DNA from: Uranotaenia lowii
Lineage: Eukaryota > Arthropoda > Insecta > Diptera > Culicidae
Length of the DNA stretch: 64,000 nucleotides
Direction: 5' to 3'
Assembly (NCBI RefSeq): GCF_029784155.1
Contig: NC_073691.1
Coordinates: forward strand, 138,617,433 to 138,681,432
Positions within the stretch are counted from its first letter, which is position 1; every line of letters begins with the position of its first letter. The translations under genes were made by a program, and so were the position numbers. The notes beneath the pieces are model-generated. The model did not search any database. It saw only the letters and a list, made by a program, of their open reading frames with translations, and was not told the DNA's origin. This document shows, in pieces, positions 11,967-23,284 of this stretch.

Positions 11967-12736
11967 GATTCAATATTCATTCCAAGTGCTGCTCTTGAAG
12001 ATCAGTGTGGTACCATGATGCACACCGTGACAAGTCAATGTAATCATAGAAGGGATTATCTGAAACAGCAAAAATAACTCTTTAGGTGCAGAGAACTCAT
12101 ACGACCCATAAAGCTGTTTCAGAAAGGAATGGAAGGGATATTTTAGTGGGAAATCCTACATGGCAAATAGGATTGACAAAATATGTTTAAATATAATCAA
12201 AATAAAATGAAACAATCTCACCAAAGTCCATTGATAGGCGATGAGGGAAGGAGGCAGCGTGGGTTGATTTCTATTTGATGGTCCTGTTGCACTAATGATG
12301 ATAATCCCTGCACCTTCCAGTCACTGTTGTTTGATAATCCAGCAAGTGCTTATGGATGATTTTTCGGGATTTGAGTGCTTCTTTTCTTCTGCTGATTTTT
12401 TTAACACAATCGTCACTGCTATCCTTACACAGATTTCGAAAAAGAAGCTTCTAAACAGATAAAAATCACAATATATTCACGAAAACAAACGAGAAAATTT
12501 CGAGGTCGGAAAAAACACACCTATTTCAACATGGGTGCATGGAATGGCTGTAAATTCACCGTTGTAAATTATATAGAGATAAATAGTTTCCAACTTGCTT
12601 CAGAACCCAAAATATTTTTGAGTCAGATATGAGAGGTATTTGAAATGCAATATTGTTCAATCGAAAAACTTTTAAGAAAAACCAAATCAACGTGAACATA
12701 TAACAATGATGAATCATTATTTTTATTTTTACTGTT

Positions 12737-12815
12737 TTTCGTCGCACGACATAACTTGATGCATATAATTCCTAAAATTCACTCGGTCCATGGTAACCGT
12801 TTTCCAATTTCTTTG
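12737..12815 (-). pseudogene. RTE-type LINE scrap, extreme C-terminus
   Basis: About 75 bp that match the C-terminal end of the decayed RTE element at 40603-40690 at roughly 85-90% identity. On the minus strand it reads as DRVNFRNYMHQVMS, the sort of sequence that ends RTE-clade ORF2 proteins. Only this scrap is present; it lies inside the piggyBac-like composite. Confidence 0.55.
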
Positions 12816-13083
12816 ATGTTGATCAGATCTAATCAGATAAATATACGATTGCAAAAACCTGTGTTTTAATAATAAATAAATAAATTTATTATTTCAAGAT
12901 ATAATAGAAATATTTCTTTTCCAGGAATAAAAAAACGGAACATGAAATAAAAATCGCTATTAAAATCTTTATGTCTCAACAGTCAACATGAAAGACATGG
13001 TTCCGACTTTGGATTAGTTAAGATTTGTAAAGATGCTTTTTAAAAATTTGCAAAAAGTCCAATATTTGATTAAAATGCGGTGA

Positions 13084-13445
13084 ATCCGTGCACCCATGGT
13101 GAAAAACCATGTATATATAACAAATTTTCATTTAAATCTATAAAAGTCTTTATACTTTACCTTAAGCATGCAAAAAAATTGATTTTGGATGAATGGCGGT
13201 GAATCCGTGCACCCATGGTAAATTGCTCTACTTATAAAAAAAATGTGCTTCAAAACGTACAATATCAGATAAAATTTATAGGCAGTGTGTTGAAAAATTT
13301 CAAAGCGTTGGATGCTAGAAAATATCAACTAAAACAAAATTGAAGTGAAACCTTGCACCCATGGTCAATACCCATAGCCATCTATTTTTTGACATACACG
13401 CATTCGTCAACTATGCCAAAATGAAGTGATTCCGTGCACCCATGG
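13084..13445. repeat. Interspersed CCGTGCACCCATGG motif cluster
   Basis: Four copies of a 14-15-bp word, CCGTGCACCCATGGT with one variant CCTTGCACCCATGGT, occur at about 13088, 13206, 13354 and 13434. A fifth, inverted copy (ACCATGGGTGCACGG) is at 10475-10489 on the other side of the composite element. Three copies share a GGTGAATCCG or GTGATTCCG lead-in. Repeated subterminal words in opposite orientations at the two ends of an element are often transposase-binding sites; that role is an inference. Confidence 0.6.
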
Positions 13446-13615
13446 TGGAAAATTAGTTTCATTTTATAACAAAAATGTTATCGAATAAATAACAAAATAA
13501 TTTCAAAAGAAAAAGGTTAAAAAATTATGATATAAAAAATTTCCCCTTTACCAGTCACTTTGTCTGGTCACGGTCCGAATAGGTATATTCAATTTGCCGG
13601 TCTTTCTAGTGTTAA

Positions 13616-15274
13616 GCCAACCCGTCATACAATCTTTCATAAAAATTTGTACATCTTTTGCTCGATTTTTTTTTTAAATTTTCTATAAGACTCAAAAACT
13701 TTACCTCATGATTTAATTACCTCACGATAAAAAAAAATATCATGATCATTTTGTCATCTTTTGTCATTTTGTCATCAATATTTATTACATTATATTATAT
13801 TGTTGGGTACATAAATGTTGCATCTAACCCTGCTGTTGCATTAAGCCTCGTTCAATGGTACTGAAGATCCGGAACCTACTGTACAGGTTAACATAAAACT
13901 TGGCATGGAATAATTTGAGTCCTAGATGGAGAGGAGGGATGCACGCTATATTCAATGAACCATTCAGAGTTTCGTGAAAATCACACAAAATCCACCTAAC
14001 CTCTCCATGCTTGACGGACCACTGAATTTTCACGTCAATCTAATTTGTCTAAATTGTTATTTGACAGCATTCAACTCTGAGAATTTCACGTAAGAGTCAA
14101 GTGTTCTTTAAAAGCCTTTAAGTACTGCACGTAAACCAAACAAAAATTAACGTATTGAGTGGTTTCGTGAAAATTCAGGCGAAATTAACTTTCCTTTTTC
14201 TTCGGAGTGTAACCGTGGATTGAAATGAAATTTCAATCAATAACATCGTTAAAAAATCTTTATCTTTTAAATCTTTTATTTATAAATCAAAAGTTAAATC
14301 TGAGTTTGGCTTGGCTTTTTCTGCATCAACATACAACCATTCGATTGTGATAGACTCTGATATCTGCTGTTCGAACGATCTGTGGTTGAATTGGTGTAAA
14401 AGCATCAATGTTGCTAAGAGCTCTGCAATTTTCCACCAGCAAGATACTCACTTATGCGTTGTCCATCACTGCTTTGTTAAATCTGGCGGTAGTTTTTAAA
14501 TCATAGACAACAAAGCAGTGGCTAACTGGAACGAATTATCTGCCAGAGAATAGCTTTTAGAATAAGTGGATCTCATTGATTTTCCTGTAGTTCTAACTCA
14601 TTTGCGGTTGTTTCTGAATAGATGATGGTCATTAAAATCAAACATGAAACGATTCCGGCTGAAATCAGATCTAATTTCCGCAATTGCAATTTCAGGAAAA
14701 TGATTGAAACTCTTTGTATCATTCTTTGTTCCATTACATATGTACATACTTGTAGAACTTCAGAAATATAAACTCTGTTTTATGAATCAAATGTTTCAAG
14801 TGATAAGTAGGTATTCAAAACGAGGTTAACAATTTACGTTCCATGAAAAGAAACCAACAAAAAATAAATGAGTTTTAAAAATTTCGATCCAGAAAGAGAA
14901 GAAAAATGTCACTCTACATATTACGTTGAACAAAATTAAATAGACGTCCTTTTTTCCCTCGAAACTTAATGATTTATTAATCATGCTTTAATAGCGCCAA
15001 ACCTACCCCATAATGAATGGAAACATTGCAATCAATGAGCTGCTGTTTAATTTGTTCATATTTCCAACTGATTACAGTGCTAATGGGTTCGATTAAGTCC
15101 ATTTGCTCGTTTCAATTATTAAAACTCATACAAAATCTGAATGTGAGTGTGGCTCTTGAATCCGACCAGAAAATAATCGGAAGAGGAGACTGGTGAATGT
15201 TGCAATTTTGAATAGGTATATTCCAAAAAAAAACCCGAAGGTCAATTTGAAGCCGCATTGAATTTTTCGACTGG
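13616..15274. other. No recognisable feature
   Basis: AT-rich, non-repetitive sequence. The only local structure seen is a 12-bp inverted repeat (CACTGCTTTGTT at 14467-14478 with its complement at 14509-14520). No coding or transposon motif was recognised. Confidence 0.55.
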
Positions 15275-15276
15275 TA

Positions 15277-16558
15277 AAGGGTGATACGGTCAAAATTTGG
15301 TCAAGGGAAAACGCGTTTAAATCGGTAAAATCGTTTATTTAAAAAATCAAATTAAATTTCCTTTTCAAGTTTAATTAGTATAAAATTCAGGAAAAATATT
15401 CAGTTAGGCTTCCGCTTTTCCAAATCCGAATTGCCAGGTCTTACGCTTAAACCCTGCCATCAGATTTTGTACAGCCACCTTGTCCACCTTCTTCGCCGCA
15501 GACAGCCAGTTTGTCTTGAACTGCTGCTCGTCCTTAGCAGTTGTTTGGTCTGCTTTAGGTTCCGCTTGACAATAGCCCAGTATTTCTCAATTGGGCGGAG
15601 CTCTGGCGTGTTGGGAGGGTTCTTGTCCTTGGGAACCACCTGCACGTTGTTGGCGGCGTACCACTCCATGGTCTTTTATCCGTAATGGCAAGATGTCAAA
15701 CCCGGCCAAAACAGTACGGAACAACCGTGTTTCTTCAGAAAAGGCAGCAGACGTTCATTCAAACACACTTTCACGTAAATTTCTTGGTTGACAGTCCCGC
15801 AAGCTATGAAAATGCTGCTTTTCAAGCCACACGTACAGATGGCTTGCCAAACCAGATATTTTTTCGCAAACTTTTACAGTTTCATGTGCTTGAAAATATC
15901 TGCTACCTTTCCCCTTCCTTTTGCCGTATAAAACTCCTGTCCCGGAAGCTGCTTGTAGTCGGCTTTGACGTAGGTTTCGTCGTCCATTACCACGCAGTCA
16001 AACTTCGTCAGCATCGTCGTGTTCAGCCTCCGGGATCGCGCTTTGGCCGTCGTATTTTGTTTATCATCGCAATTTGGAGTCACTACTTTCTTGTAAGTCG
16101 ATAGTCCGGCTCGTTTTTTGGCATCCTATTTGCGGAATCTCGGAGAGAGAGGTTAGGGTTTCGCTTAAAACTACCGGCAACTCTCTTTGTCGTCTCAGCG
16201 GCTTCCGGTTTTCGATTTCCCCCCGATCCAGATTTCCTGGCTGTTGACAAAAGTTCCCCAAACACTTTAATTACATTTATAACGGTTGATTTGGCAACTT
16301 TTAGAGATTTTGACAGCTTTGCGTGCGAGTAGCTCGGATTTTCGCGATACGCGAGCAAAATTTTGATACGCTGTTCTTCTTCCTTGGACGGCATTTTGAC
16401 AACTAAGGAGTTAATTCCAAAATCAAAATAGGAGCAAATCTACACTTTAGCATTCTACGCACACACCCTCAAAATGAGGGATGTTCAGGTTTTTTAAATG
16501 CAAAATTGAAAGTAATACGTCAAGTTGATATTGACCAAATTTTGACCGTATCACCCTT
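15277..16558 (-). mobile_element. ITmDD37E (Tc1/mariner-type) transposon, copy 1
   Basis: A 1,282-bp element with ~26-bp inverted ends, AAGGGTGATACGGTCAAAAT then TTGGTCAA, flanked by TA on both sides (15275-15276 and 16559-16560), as expected for Tc1/mariner insertion. It contains one decayed minus-strand transposase gene and is closely related to the copy at 32931-34147. Confidence 0.95.
15404..16394 (-). pseudogene. DD37E transposase pseudogene, copy 1
   Basis: The gene starts MPSKEEEQRIKILLAYREN and keeps the whole N-terminal helix-turn-helix DNA-binding region (HAKLSKSLKVAKSTV) that copy 2 has lost. Compared with copy 2 there is a deletion of about 28 bp near 16125, just before KKRAGL, which shifts the frame after ~95 residues. 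The catalytic part is then spread over other frames: VVMDDETYVKAD is at 15874-16083, and PNTPELRPIEKYWAIVK is at 15460-15669. The transposase would normally cut and paste the element through its DDE-type catalytic core; this copy cannot make it. The reading frame ends at the same KAEA-type terminus as copy 2. Confidence 0.92.
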
Positions 16559-16560
16559 TA

Positions 16561-18395
16561 TTGTGATCAAAATAGGAAACTTGAGACGTAACTTATTGTA
16601 GAGGTACTATGAATTACACTTGGTTTGGATAAGTGATCCGAATATCAATTTTTAGAAGAATTTTTGTAAATTTTTATTTCGCCTTATTGATAAACTGTAT
16701 TTTTATAGAGAACAAACGTCAGAATAAACATTTCACCGATATGCATATAATAAAATTTTCAGAAAATTATTTTAGAATCATGGTGCTAGAAATGGTAAAA
16801 CATCAATTTTTTTCATGTTATGTTAAACTTAAAAATAGAAAACACTTTACGGTGCACATAACATGGAAGGGTCATATAAATGAATAAAAATAAACATAAC
16901 AAATGCTTGGTTGGAAATATTTGAAACTTCCACTACAAGTCAAATTTATTTCATTTCTTAGCACTTCCTTGATCATCGTGAGCCATCGTTTCAAATCTTT
17001 CTCCGGTGATGACGATATGTTGTCGGAAAACTTTTTACCGACCATAATTTACTAAAACAATAGTTCTTCATATCAGGTTTCTATTAGAAAGCTATCTTCA
17101 TCTACCCAGGCTTTCAAACTTCCAACGAAATTTCTTACCGCCATAACCTACCCAAATTTAGGACACGTAGGGCACAGAATGGCTTGAAAGTGCATACCCA
17201 GGCAGCAGTATTCCGGTGTCAATCTTACTCAGTATCTGCCAAAAACTTCCGATCCCACTGCACTGAACTGATAGAACCGAACCGAACGTCCTTTGCTTTT
17301 CGATATAGCTGTCGAAACAATAGAATTAATTAAAACTTTCACATCCCTGTCACAAATGCTGTTGGAAATGCACCAGACTAAAGCAAGAGAGAATGGGCAC
17401 TAAAGGAAAACGGGGAGCAAGATCACCACATTTTACCGAAATCTTGAAAACCACCGTGCCACTATTGCCACTTTTGCGATCTACTTTCAATACTATCTCA
17501 TTGGGTAAGAAGAACTATGGAAGTTTTGGATTCGAGAAATCCATGCTCCAGATTTCTGTTTGGGGAAAGTCCTTTTTTGAAGTTTTCGACAGCTTTATGT
17601 CGTTTGAGAGTTGGCAAATAACTTTTATATTTTTCAAATTTTCTTCGTGTGTCTATTATTTTTATTTCTTCCTGTTTGGTAAATCGTGGTAAATGATTCT
17701 TCAAAATTTTCAACGTTCGTTTTTTCCTTTTTTCTGGTTCTTTGCTTTCATATTTGACTTGTTTTTTATTTCATTTTGTTTTGCCAATTACTATCAGCCA
17801 GATTTCGAAAAATTATGCTTTAATCCCAGATAGAACATTTTCATATTTTTTTTCTCACGACATTGACACCTTTTGTGTCCGATTGAAGTTTTAATGGCAT
17901 TGCTCGGAAAGGACCACTTTTATAGTAGGAAGGAAATTTCAATTGCAAAATAATCTTCCATCTTCACCCTTCTCATTCAAGAACCCGTCCGGCAACATGA
18001 TAAAAATGACCAAATCACCAAAGAGATGAAAAGTTTTCTCATTTCAACGTGCTGGGGTATTGTAGTCGTTGTTAAGTAGATATTGTTTTTGAAAATTGTT
18101 ATGTTGATGGGGTTGTTTTCCCGTCCCCATGGTTGGTTTGCTTTGCTTATATCTCTTGTTGTTTGTCACTCAAGAGATCAGGGGACCTCCTCTCAAAAGA
18201 ATTCTCCACAGTTGGGCCAAGCAACGGACACCAAAGTTATTCAGATTGTTTTGGCATTGTTCACAAGTTTTCGTTCCACAATCCGTTTAATCGACAACAT
18301 AAGAACAGTTTCTTATGGAATGGGTTGATGAGGAATTTGAGTCAGTGTAGCAAAATTTCTCATTATCACGAGCCTTATGGAAATTAGGTAGGTAT
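16561..18395. other. No recognisable feature
   Basis: Non-repetitive AT-rich DNA. The 99-residue plus-strand frame at 17393-17692 has no recognisable domain and is rich in Phe/Ser/Lys as expected of random AT-rich frames. Nothing else seen. Confidence 0.55.
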
Positions 18396-18412
18396 TTCTT
18401 GTCATGTTTATC

Positions 18413-18958
18413 CATGTCTTGTCATGTCTTGTCATGTCTTGTCATGTCTTGTCATGTCTTGTCATGTCTTGTCATGTCTTGTCATGTCTTGTCATGTCTT
18501 GTCATGTCTTGTCATGTCTTGTCATGTCTTGTCATGTCTTGTCATGTCTTGTCATGTCTTGTCATGTCTTGTCATGTCTTGTCATGTCTTGTCATGTCTT
18601 GTCATGTCTTGTCATGTCTTGTCATGTCTTGTCATGTCTTGTCATGTCTTGTCATGTCTTGTCATGTCTTGTCATGTCTTGTCATGTCTTGTCATGTCTT
18701 GTCATGTCTTGTCATGTCTTGTCATGTCTTGTCATGTCTTGTCATGTCTTGTCATGTCTTGTCATGTCTTGTCATGTCTTGTCATGTCTTGTCATGTCTT
18801 GTCATGTCTTGTCATGTCTTGTCATGTCTTGTCATGTCTTGTCATGTCTTGTCATGTCTTGTCATGTCTTGTCATGTCTTGTCATGTCTTGTCATGTCTT
18901 GTCATGTCTTGTCATGTCTTGTCATGTCTTGTCATGTCTTGTCATGTCTTGTCATGTC
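18413..18958 (+). repeat. Perfect 10-bp tandem repeat (GTCATGTCTT)n, about 55 copies
   Basis: About 546 bp of uninterrupted GTCATGTCTT with no substitutions that I can see. Three overlapping plus-strand frames of 187-204 residues (repeating MSCHVLSCLV) are an artefact: the 10-bp unit reads through all three frames without a stop. The lack of mutations implies recent expansion. Exact copy number could be affected by assembly. Confidence 0.97.
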
Positions 18959-19110
18959 AAGACATGACATCACATTACAAAACGTGAAAACTCATAAACA
19001 TGACAACACATGACATCACATGACAACACATAAAATCACATAACAAAACATTACAAGGCATGACAACAAATGACATCACATGACAACACATGGCAACATA
19101 TAACAAGGCA
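18959..19110 (-). repeat. Degenerate inverted continuation of the 10-bp repeat
   Basis: Directly after the perfect array the motif flips strand: AAGACATGACATCACATTAC, then repeated ACATGACAACA and ACATGACATCAC words with many substitutions. The unit is the reverse complement of the flanking perfect repeat, and it is far more diverged. Confidence 0.8.
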
Positions 19111-19280
19111 TGACAACAAAATCTTTACAGTGACTTTAAAAATAAAATGTATCATCATGATCACAACAGGGAAAAAGTCTTACAATGAAAAATGTGGCTT
19201 CTACAAATATTAGTCAGCAGAGATACTTCCTGCACTCCCAGCTGAACAAGTCACAGTGAAGCTACTTCAACTACGTAATA

Positions 19281-20257
19281 CACAGCAAAAAATTTCTAAA
19301 AGTACACGGAATCTAAAAAACGAGTGATCTATTTTTTCTTGAGTGTAATTGCAAAAAGATGTAATTTTAAACTCCTTTTGATGTAATATTAGACTTTTTT
19401 CAAAAATAGGATAGAAATAAACTGTTTTGATGTAATTTTACATTGCGTCGTGTAAAAATCAACCGGTCAATGAAATTTATGTCACAAACCGTGTAAAGTT
19501 AGATCTGTTTGATTTAAAATTGAATGCAAATATTTAACTTCTGCCTTTTTATATTTCGTTAGTTTGCGCACAAAGTAAACATGTCGAAAAATTATTCGGA
19601 AACGAGTCGATCAAAGGTGTAGCTACCTACAGCAGCACTTCTAGAGTCTTTTAAAGTCGTAAGTATACGTGAAATGAAGAATGCGGTTGAAACTGACTAG
19701 TTTTTTCTCCATTACAGCAAGGTCAGATATTTTCGCAAAGGCTGATATTTATCCGGACAGTTATTATCCGGACAAACTTTTGTCAGATCAATTAAAGTGT
19801 CCAAGTGCTGACCGAAAGATCATGATGTTCCGGAACCATTCGAGGATACTGATGACGCTGAACTGTAAAAACATCCGCGTGCTGGGAATCATCGGATGCA
19901 ACAACAATTCCAGCTTGACGCTTTCCGTGATGGTGTTTTAATTTTCAGTTTTGTAAATAAATGTGAATTAAAAATAATACATGTGGGCGTATTCATTCAA
20001 AGACAAAAGCAAAAACCTGAATATTTAGCAAAAATATCAATATTTACGATAATAAATTTAAAAATTTACATCCCTGTGTATTTTTACACGACGGCTTTAG
20101 TGATTCGATCTCGTGCATTGGTTTCAATCTAAATTTACACGCCTCAAAAATTACATCCTGGAAAAAAATAAACCGTGATAGAATTTTACATCGAAATCGA
20201 TGTTCCGTTTTCGTGCATCGTTTTCGATCTAAATTTACACGAATTTTTCTTGCTGTG
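19281..20257. mobile_element. Foldback element, CACAGCAA termini, TA target
   Basis: The left end is CACAGCAAAAAATTTC and the complement of the right end is CACAGCAAGAAAAATTC, each abutting TA (19279-19280 reads TA; 20258-20259 is TA). Both arms contain GTGTAAATTT, TGTAATTTTACA and TTTAGATC-type words in opposite orientation. A short gene-like segment sits in the centre. Confidence 0.7.
19581..19941 (+). pseudogene. Unrecognised two-exon mini-gene in the foldback core
   Basis: An ATG at 19581 opens a frame MSKNYSETSRSKV that then meets TAG. A consensus splice donor GTAAGT follows at 19659 and a pyrimidine-rich acceptor TTTTTTCTCCATTACAG ends at 19717, giving a 59-bp intron of typical dipteran size. 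The second exon can be read as ARSDIFAKADIYPDSYYPDK and onward to a TAA at 19939-19941. A polyadenylation signal AATAAA lies at 19956-19961. The first exon is interrupted and the frame across the junction is not open, so the gene is broken or misread. I do not recognise the protein. It could be a captured host gene fragment or a relic of a transposon-encoded protein. Confidence 0.35.
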
Positions 20258-21186
20258 TAGAGCTGCTATTTTTCACCCTTAACGGCAATCCTTCCAACCG
20301 GTCCTTGAACGGGGCGAACTACCCTCATGGTGGTTGGCATTATTTCACCCACCTGAATTGTTATTAGCCGGAAAATGATATCACGTGGCAACCTTCGCGC
20401 CCGCTGTCTTCTGCTTTTTCTTCATACGTATCAACCAAACCACCCACACGCACATACACGGAGCACGTGAACGTGAAGGTTGACTGATGACTACCGGTTC
20501 CGCGATTTTTTTTTTCGTTCCAGTGTTGACGACGCTGCAATGATGAAGCAATTTGAAATCTGTAACGTCAGTTGTTTTGACGAATGCCTACTTTTAATAA
20601 TGTATATATGTACTAAAAATCGTTTCTAGAAAATATTGATTATCTAAAGTAAGGTACTCCAAAATAAAGCGGGACGGCATAATTTAAATTTGATTAAAGT
20701 TGATAAATGAGATGAAATCTTCAATAACAAATACTCGAATACAAGAAGTGATAGCCAAAATCTGACGAATAATTTGAATTCGGCTTATAAAACATATGTA
20801 CCAAAAATGCTTTTTAAAAACAATTACAATCATGGTATTGAAATGAAATATCCAAAGCAAGCATTCAATTTAAAGTCAGAATTCTCGATTCGGACATCTT
20901 AGATCTAAGAAATGGCAAACCAGACATCTGCCATCATGATGAGTGTCTGATTTTCAACCGGATTCATATATTTCTGACAGAAGCAGCAGCAAACAGTGCA
21001 TATTCCAAACCCGGCACCCGGAAGCAGCATCCCATGAATAATTGCTACTTTTGGTTGAACGCGGGTGGAAGTGGGAAAACGATTGCAGCAGCTCAACTCT
21101 GCTGAAAACAATGCCATTCGTCCTGAGTCCTGAAGAGAGTGAAATGATTGGTTTCGGAGCAAAAAATAATTATTTCATCTGAGATA
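20258..21186. other. Non-repetitive stretch, partly GC-richer
   Basis: 20270-20560 is less AT-rich than its surroundings and holds CACGTG-type and ACACGCACATACAC words but no reading frame worth calling. The 85-residue minus-strand frame at 20905-21162 shows no recognisable domain. It may be conserved non-coding sequence, but nothing in a single sequence proves that. Confidence 0.45.
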
Positions 21187-21790
21187 GGTACCAACACCCA
21201 AAAAAATCTTCACATGTACACTACATGATAATGTACATAGATTTGCCAGCGTGAAAATTCGCTATTATCTTTACATGATTTAAGAATTTAATCAATAGAC
21301 AAAACAATTTCACTTGACCCTTGAGTGATAATATGACACTATTGGAAGTTTGGCAGCTTGTAACTTTCTTCGGGTGCATCCAAATAATACAATTTCTTCG
21401 GGGTTCATCAATGAAGGCTCAGAAAACTGAAGTGTTGTAGGTGAATATTGTCTAAAAAAACATATTTGAGTTACGTTACGAAGTTTCTAAAACTGTAAAT
21501 TTAGTTAAAAATCAGTTAATAAACAACAGTGAAATTTTGGTTTTTATCAATTTACATTCCAAGGATGGTAACGCCTAACGGGTAAAATTTTCATTTTATA
21601 ATTTAAACCACTTTTGGTTTTTGCAAGAGAAGCTCATTGATGGTTGCAAATTTTTTCAACTACACTCAAAAAAATTCTTCATCTGATCGCTAAGTGGAAA
21701 TGTACATGGATTTTTGCCACCATGGAAATCAAGTGAAACCTACTCGAATTTCAAGTTACAATCAGAGCTTGCGCAGCAAGCTGAATACAC
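21187..21790 (+). repeat. Two related direct blocks with ACACYCAAAAAAAT heads
   Basis: Blocks at about 21190-21275 and 21664-21750 share ACACCCAAAAAAATCTTC / ACACTCAAAAAAATTCTTC, then ATGTACATRGATTT and a TGCCA segment. They resemble the termini of the CAC-type foldback elements but are in direct orientation, so they may be two truncated ends. Between and after them (to 22112) nothing else is recognised. Confidence 0.4.
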
Positions 21791-22112
21791 GTTATTTTCA
21801 TACGAGTTGTTTGTTAAAACAACGTAGATAGAATGTGGATAGGGATTCGATTTGGTACATGCGATTTAAGTGGATTTCATTTTAATACTAATGAAGGGAC
21901 CCAGCAACATTTAAGAAGGTACATATATCGCAGGAACAACATAATTATTCAATCAAACAAACCAGATGTAAAGATTGTATTAAACATACAAAAATAGCCT
22001 AGAGCTACAAAAGTGGAGGCAATATATCTACAAATACCAAGATTCCAACGATTTAATTTCCCCACAAAAAGCAAAATAAACTAATTTAAGTAATTGAGTG
22101 AAACGAAACTAA

Positions 22113-22187
22113 AAATTCCTCGACCGAGAATTGAACTACAGTACTCTGAGTTCACTGTCCGGCATCTAACAACAATGCCAACTTATC
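22113..22187 (-). mobile_element. tRNA-like SINE head, truncated
   Basis: On the minus strand: GTTGGCATTGTTGTTAGATG, then a GTAGTTCAATTCTCGGTCG segment that resembles a pol III B box (GWTCRANNC). No full cloverleaf forms. It stops where the TAGGGG element at 22191 begins. Confidence 0.4.
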
Positions 22188-22190
22188 ATT

Positions 22191-23123
22191 TAGGGGAAGA
22201 GGGGGCATAATGCCCACGTTAAGAAGAAAGCCTTGTTCTAGAATACATTTGAAAAGATTAACTTTAATTTCCGATTGTGTTTGGAAGTTTGGTTTGTTTT
22301 TTGTCTAAATCTGATAGTTAGAATAACTAGAAGGTCAAAAAAGGCCACAAATTTGATGAAGTTTGAAGAGTAGGTTGAAAATTGGATTTCAGATTCAGTA
22401 GGGGCATAATGCGCATATGTGTGTACCCAATCGCGCCGTTTTACGTTTAATAAGTGTTTATTGATCCAAGTGCCTCCGAAAGTGTTTGCCAGGTAAAAAC
22501 ACTTCTATTCTGCTTTACAGATGGAAAAATGTATTGCTACGCGCAGTGCTGCCAGCTATACTGAAATTCTTGTGAATTGTTAATTAAATCTATATTCAAT
22601 TTAAGAATTTTAAATATATTCGTTTATATTCAAGTTATGTTTTCCAAAACAACTTATAAATATCTTTAAAATTGTTGTGATGAAACTGCATATAAATTTA
22701 AACAAAAATGAAACATGCTTAAAGATAAACGGACATGGCGCGTTTTGCCCTACCTAGACATGTTTATTAAAAATCGTTCAAAATAACAGAAAAAATAATT
22801 CAATAAGGGAATTTTTCGTTTTGTGATGATTTTCAAGACCAATTTTCATCATTGTAACAGATGTCCGGTAATTTTTTTTGTCGATAGATGCCGTAATTCC
22901 TTACGAATGTTAAGACACAAATTGCAAGGAATATGGCTTAAATAAAATTTTTGGTTTTTTGCAGGGATTTTTCGCATATTTGATGCTAATTTTTTGTACA
23001 AAAGGTTTCTACTGTTAATTAGAAGGGAATAGCGTACCGAATTCTTAAAATAAGTGTATATCTAGCTAGATATCGTAGTGGGGCGTTTTGCCCACACTGG
23101 GAATTATACCCCCAGTTCCCCTA
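22191..23123. mobile_element. TAGGGG inverted-repeat element, type 1 (933 bp)
   Basis: The left end is TAGGGGAAGAGGGGGCATAA and the complement of the right end is TAGGGGAACTGGGGGTATAA, so the first ~20 bp match at all but three positions. Further in are GCCCAC/GTGGGC words, and internal ATGCGCATAT. It has almost the same length as the elements at 34420-35353 and 48734-49662. TA could be the target site. No protein-coding frame is present. Confidence 0.72.
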
Positions 23124-23125
23124 CT

Positions 23126-23284
23126 ATGATCGCGCATCGCGAAAATCCGAGCTACTCGCACGCAAAGCTGGCAGAATCGCTAAAAGTTGCCAAATCAACC
23201 GTTACAAATGTAATTAAAGTGTTTGGGAACGTTTGTCGACCGCCAGGAAGCCTGGATCCGGGGTAAATCGAAAACCGGAAGCCT
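23126..23284 (+). pseudogene. ITmDD37E transposase N-terminal fragment
   Basis: Plus-strand sequence IAHRENPSYSHAKLAESLKV followed by AKSTVTNVIKVFG and RPPGSLDPG aligns with the N-terminal helix-turn-helix region of the transposase in copies 1 and 2. The start codon region and everything after the KPEA motif are missing. It is sandwiched between the TAGGGG element and a LINE tail. Confidence 0.85.

Larger units (their letters stand above)
10811..12521 (-). mobile_element. Possible retroelement insertion with (AGCAT)n tail and 24-bp flanking repeat
   Basis: The segment is flanked by an exact 24-bp direct repeat (10787-10810 and 12522-12545; core CAACATGGGTGCATGG). It starts with about seven AGCAT pentamers (10811-10844). 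On the minus strand this would be a 3' tail of ATGCT repeats followed by a target-site duplication, the arrangement left by a non-LTR element inserted in minus orientation. I recognise no RT or endonuclease motif inside it, and a foldback element has landed in the middle, so the class is uncertain. Confidence 0.4.
9754..13611. mobile_element. piggyBac-like composite element, TTAA target sites
   Basis: The two ends carry the same 14-bp inverted repeat, CACTAGAAAGACCG, each abutting TTAA (9750-9753 and 13612-13615). This resembles the CCCTAGAAAGA termini and TTAA target of piggyBac. Just inside the left end is the palindrome ACCAGTCAAAATGACTGGT. A longer matching pair, CGGACCGTGACCAG plus a TGACTGGTAAA tail, lies at about 9943-9971 on the left and 13550-13580 on the right in inverted orientation. 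No transposase frame survives. The interior is filled with other insertions (listed separately), which explains the 3.9-kb length. Confidence 0.82.

Noticed and set aside
18399..19013. Frames of 187-204 residues repeating MSCHVLSCLV
   Set aside because: Product of a perfect 10-bp repeat that has no stop in any forward frame.
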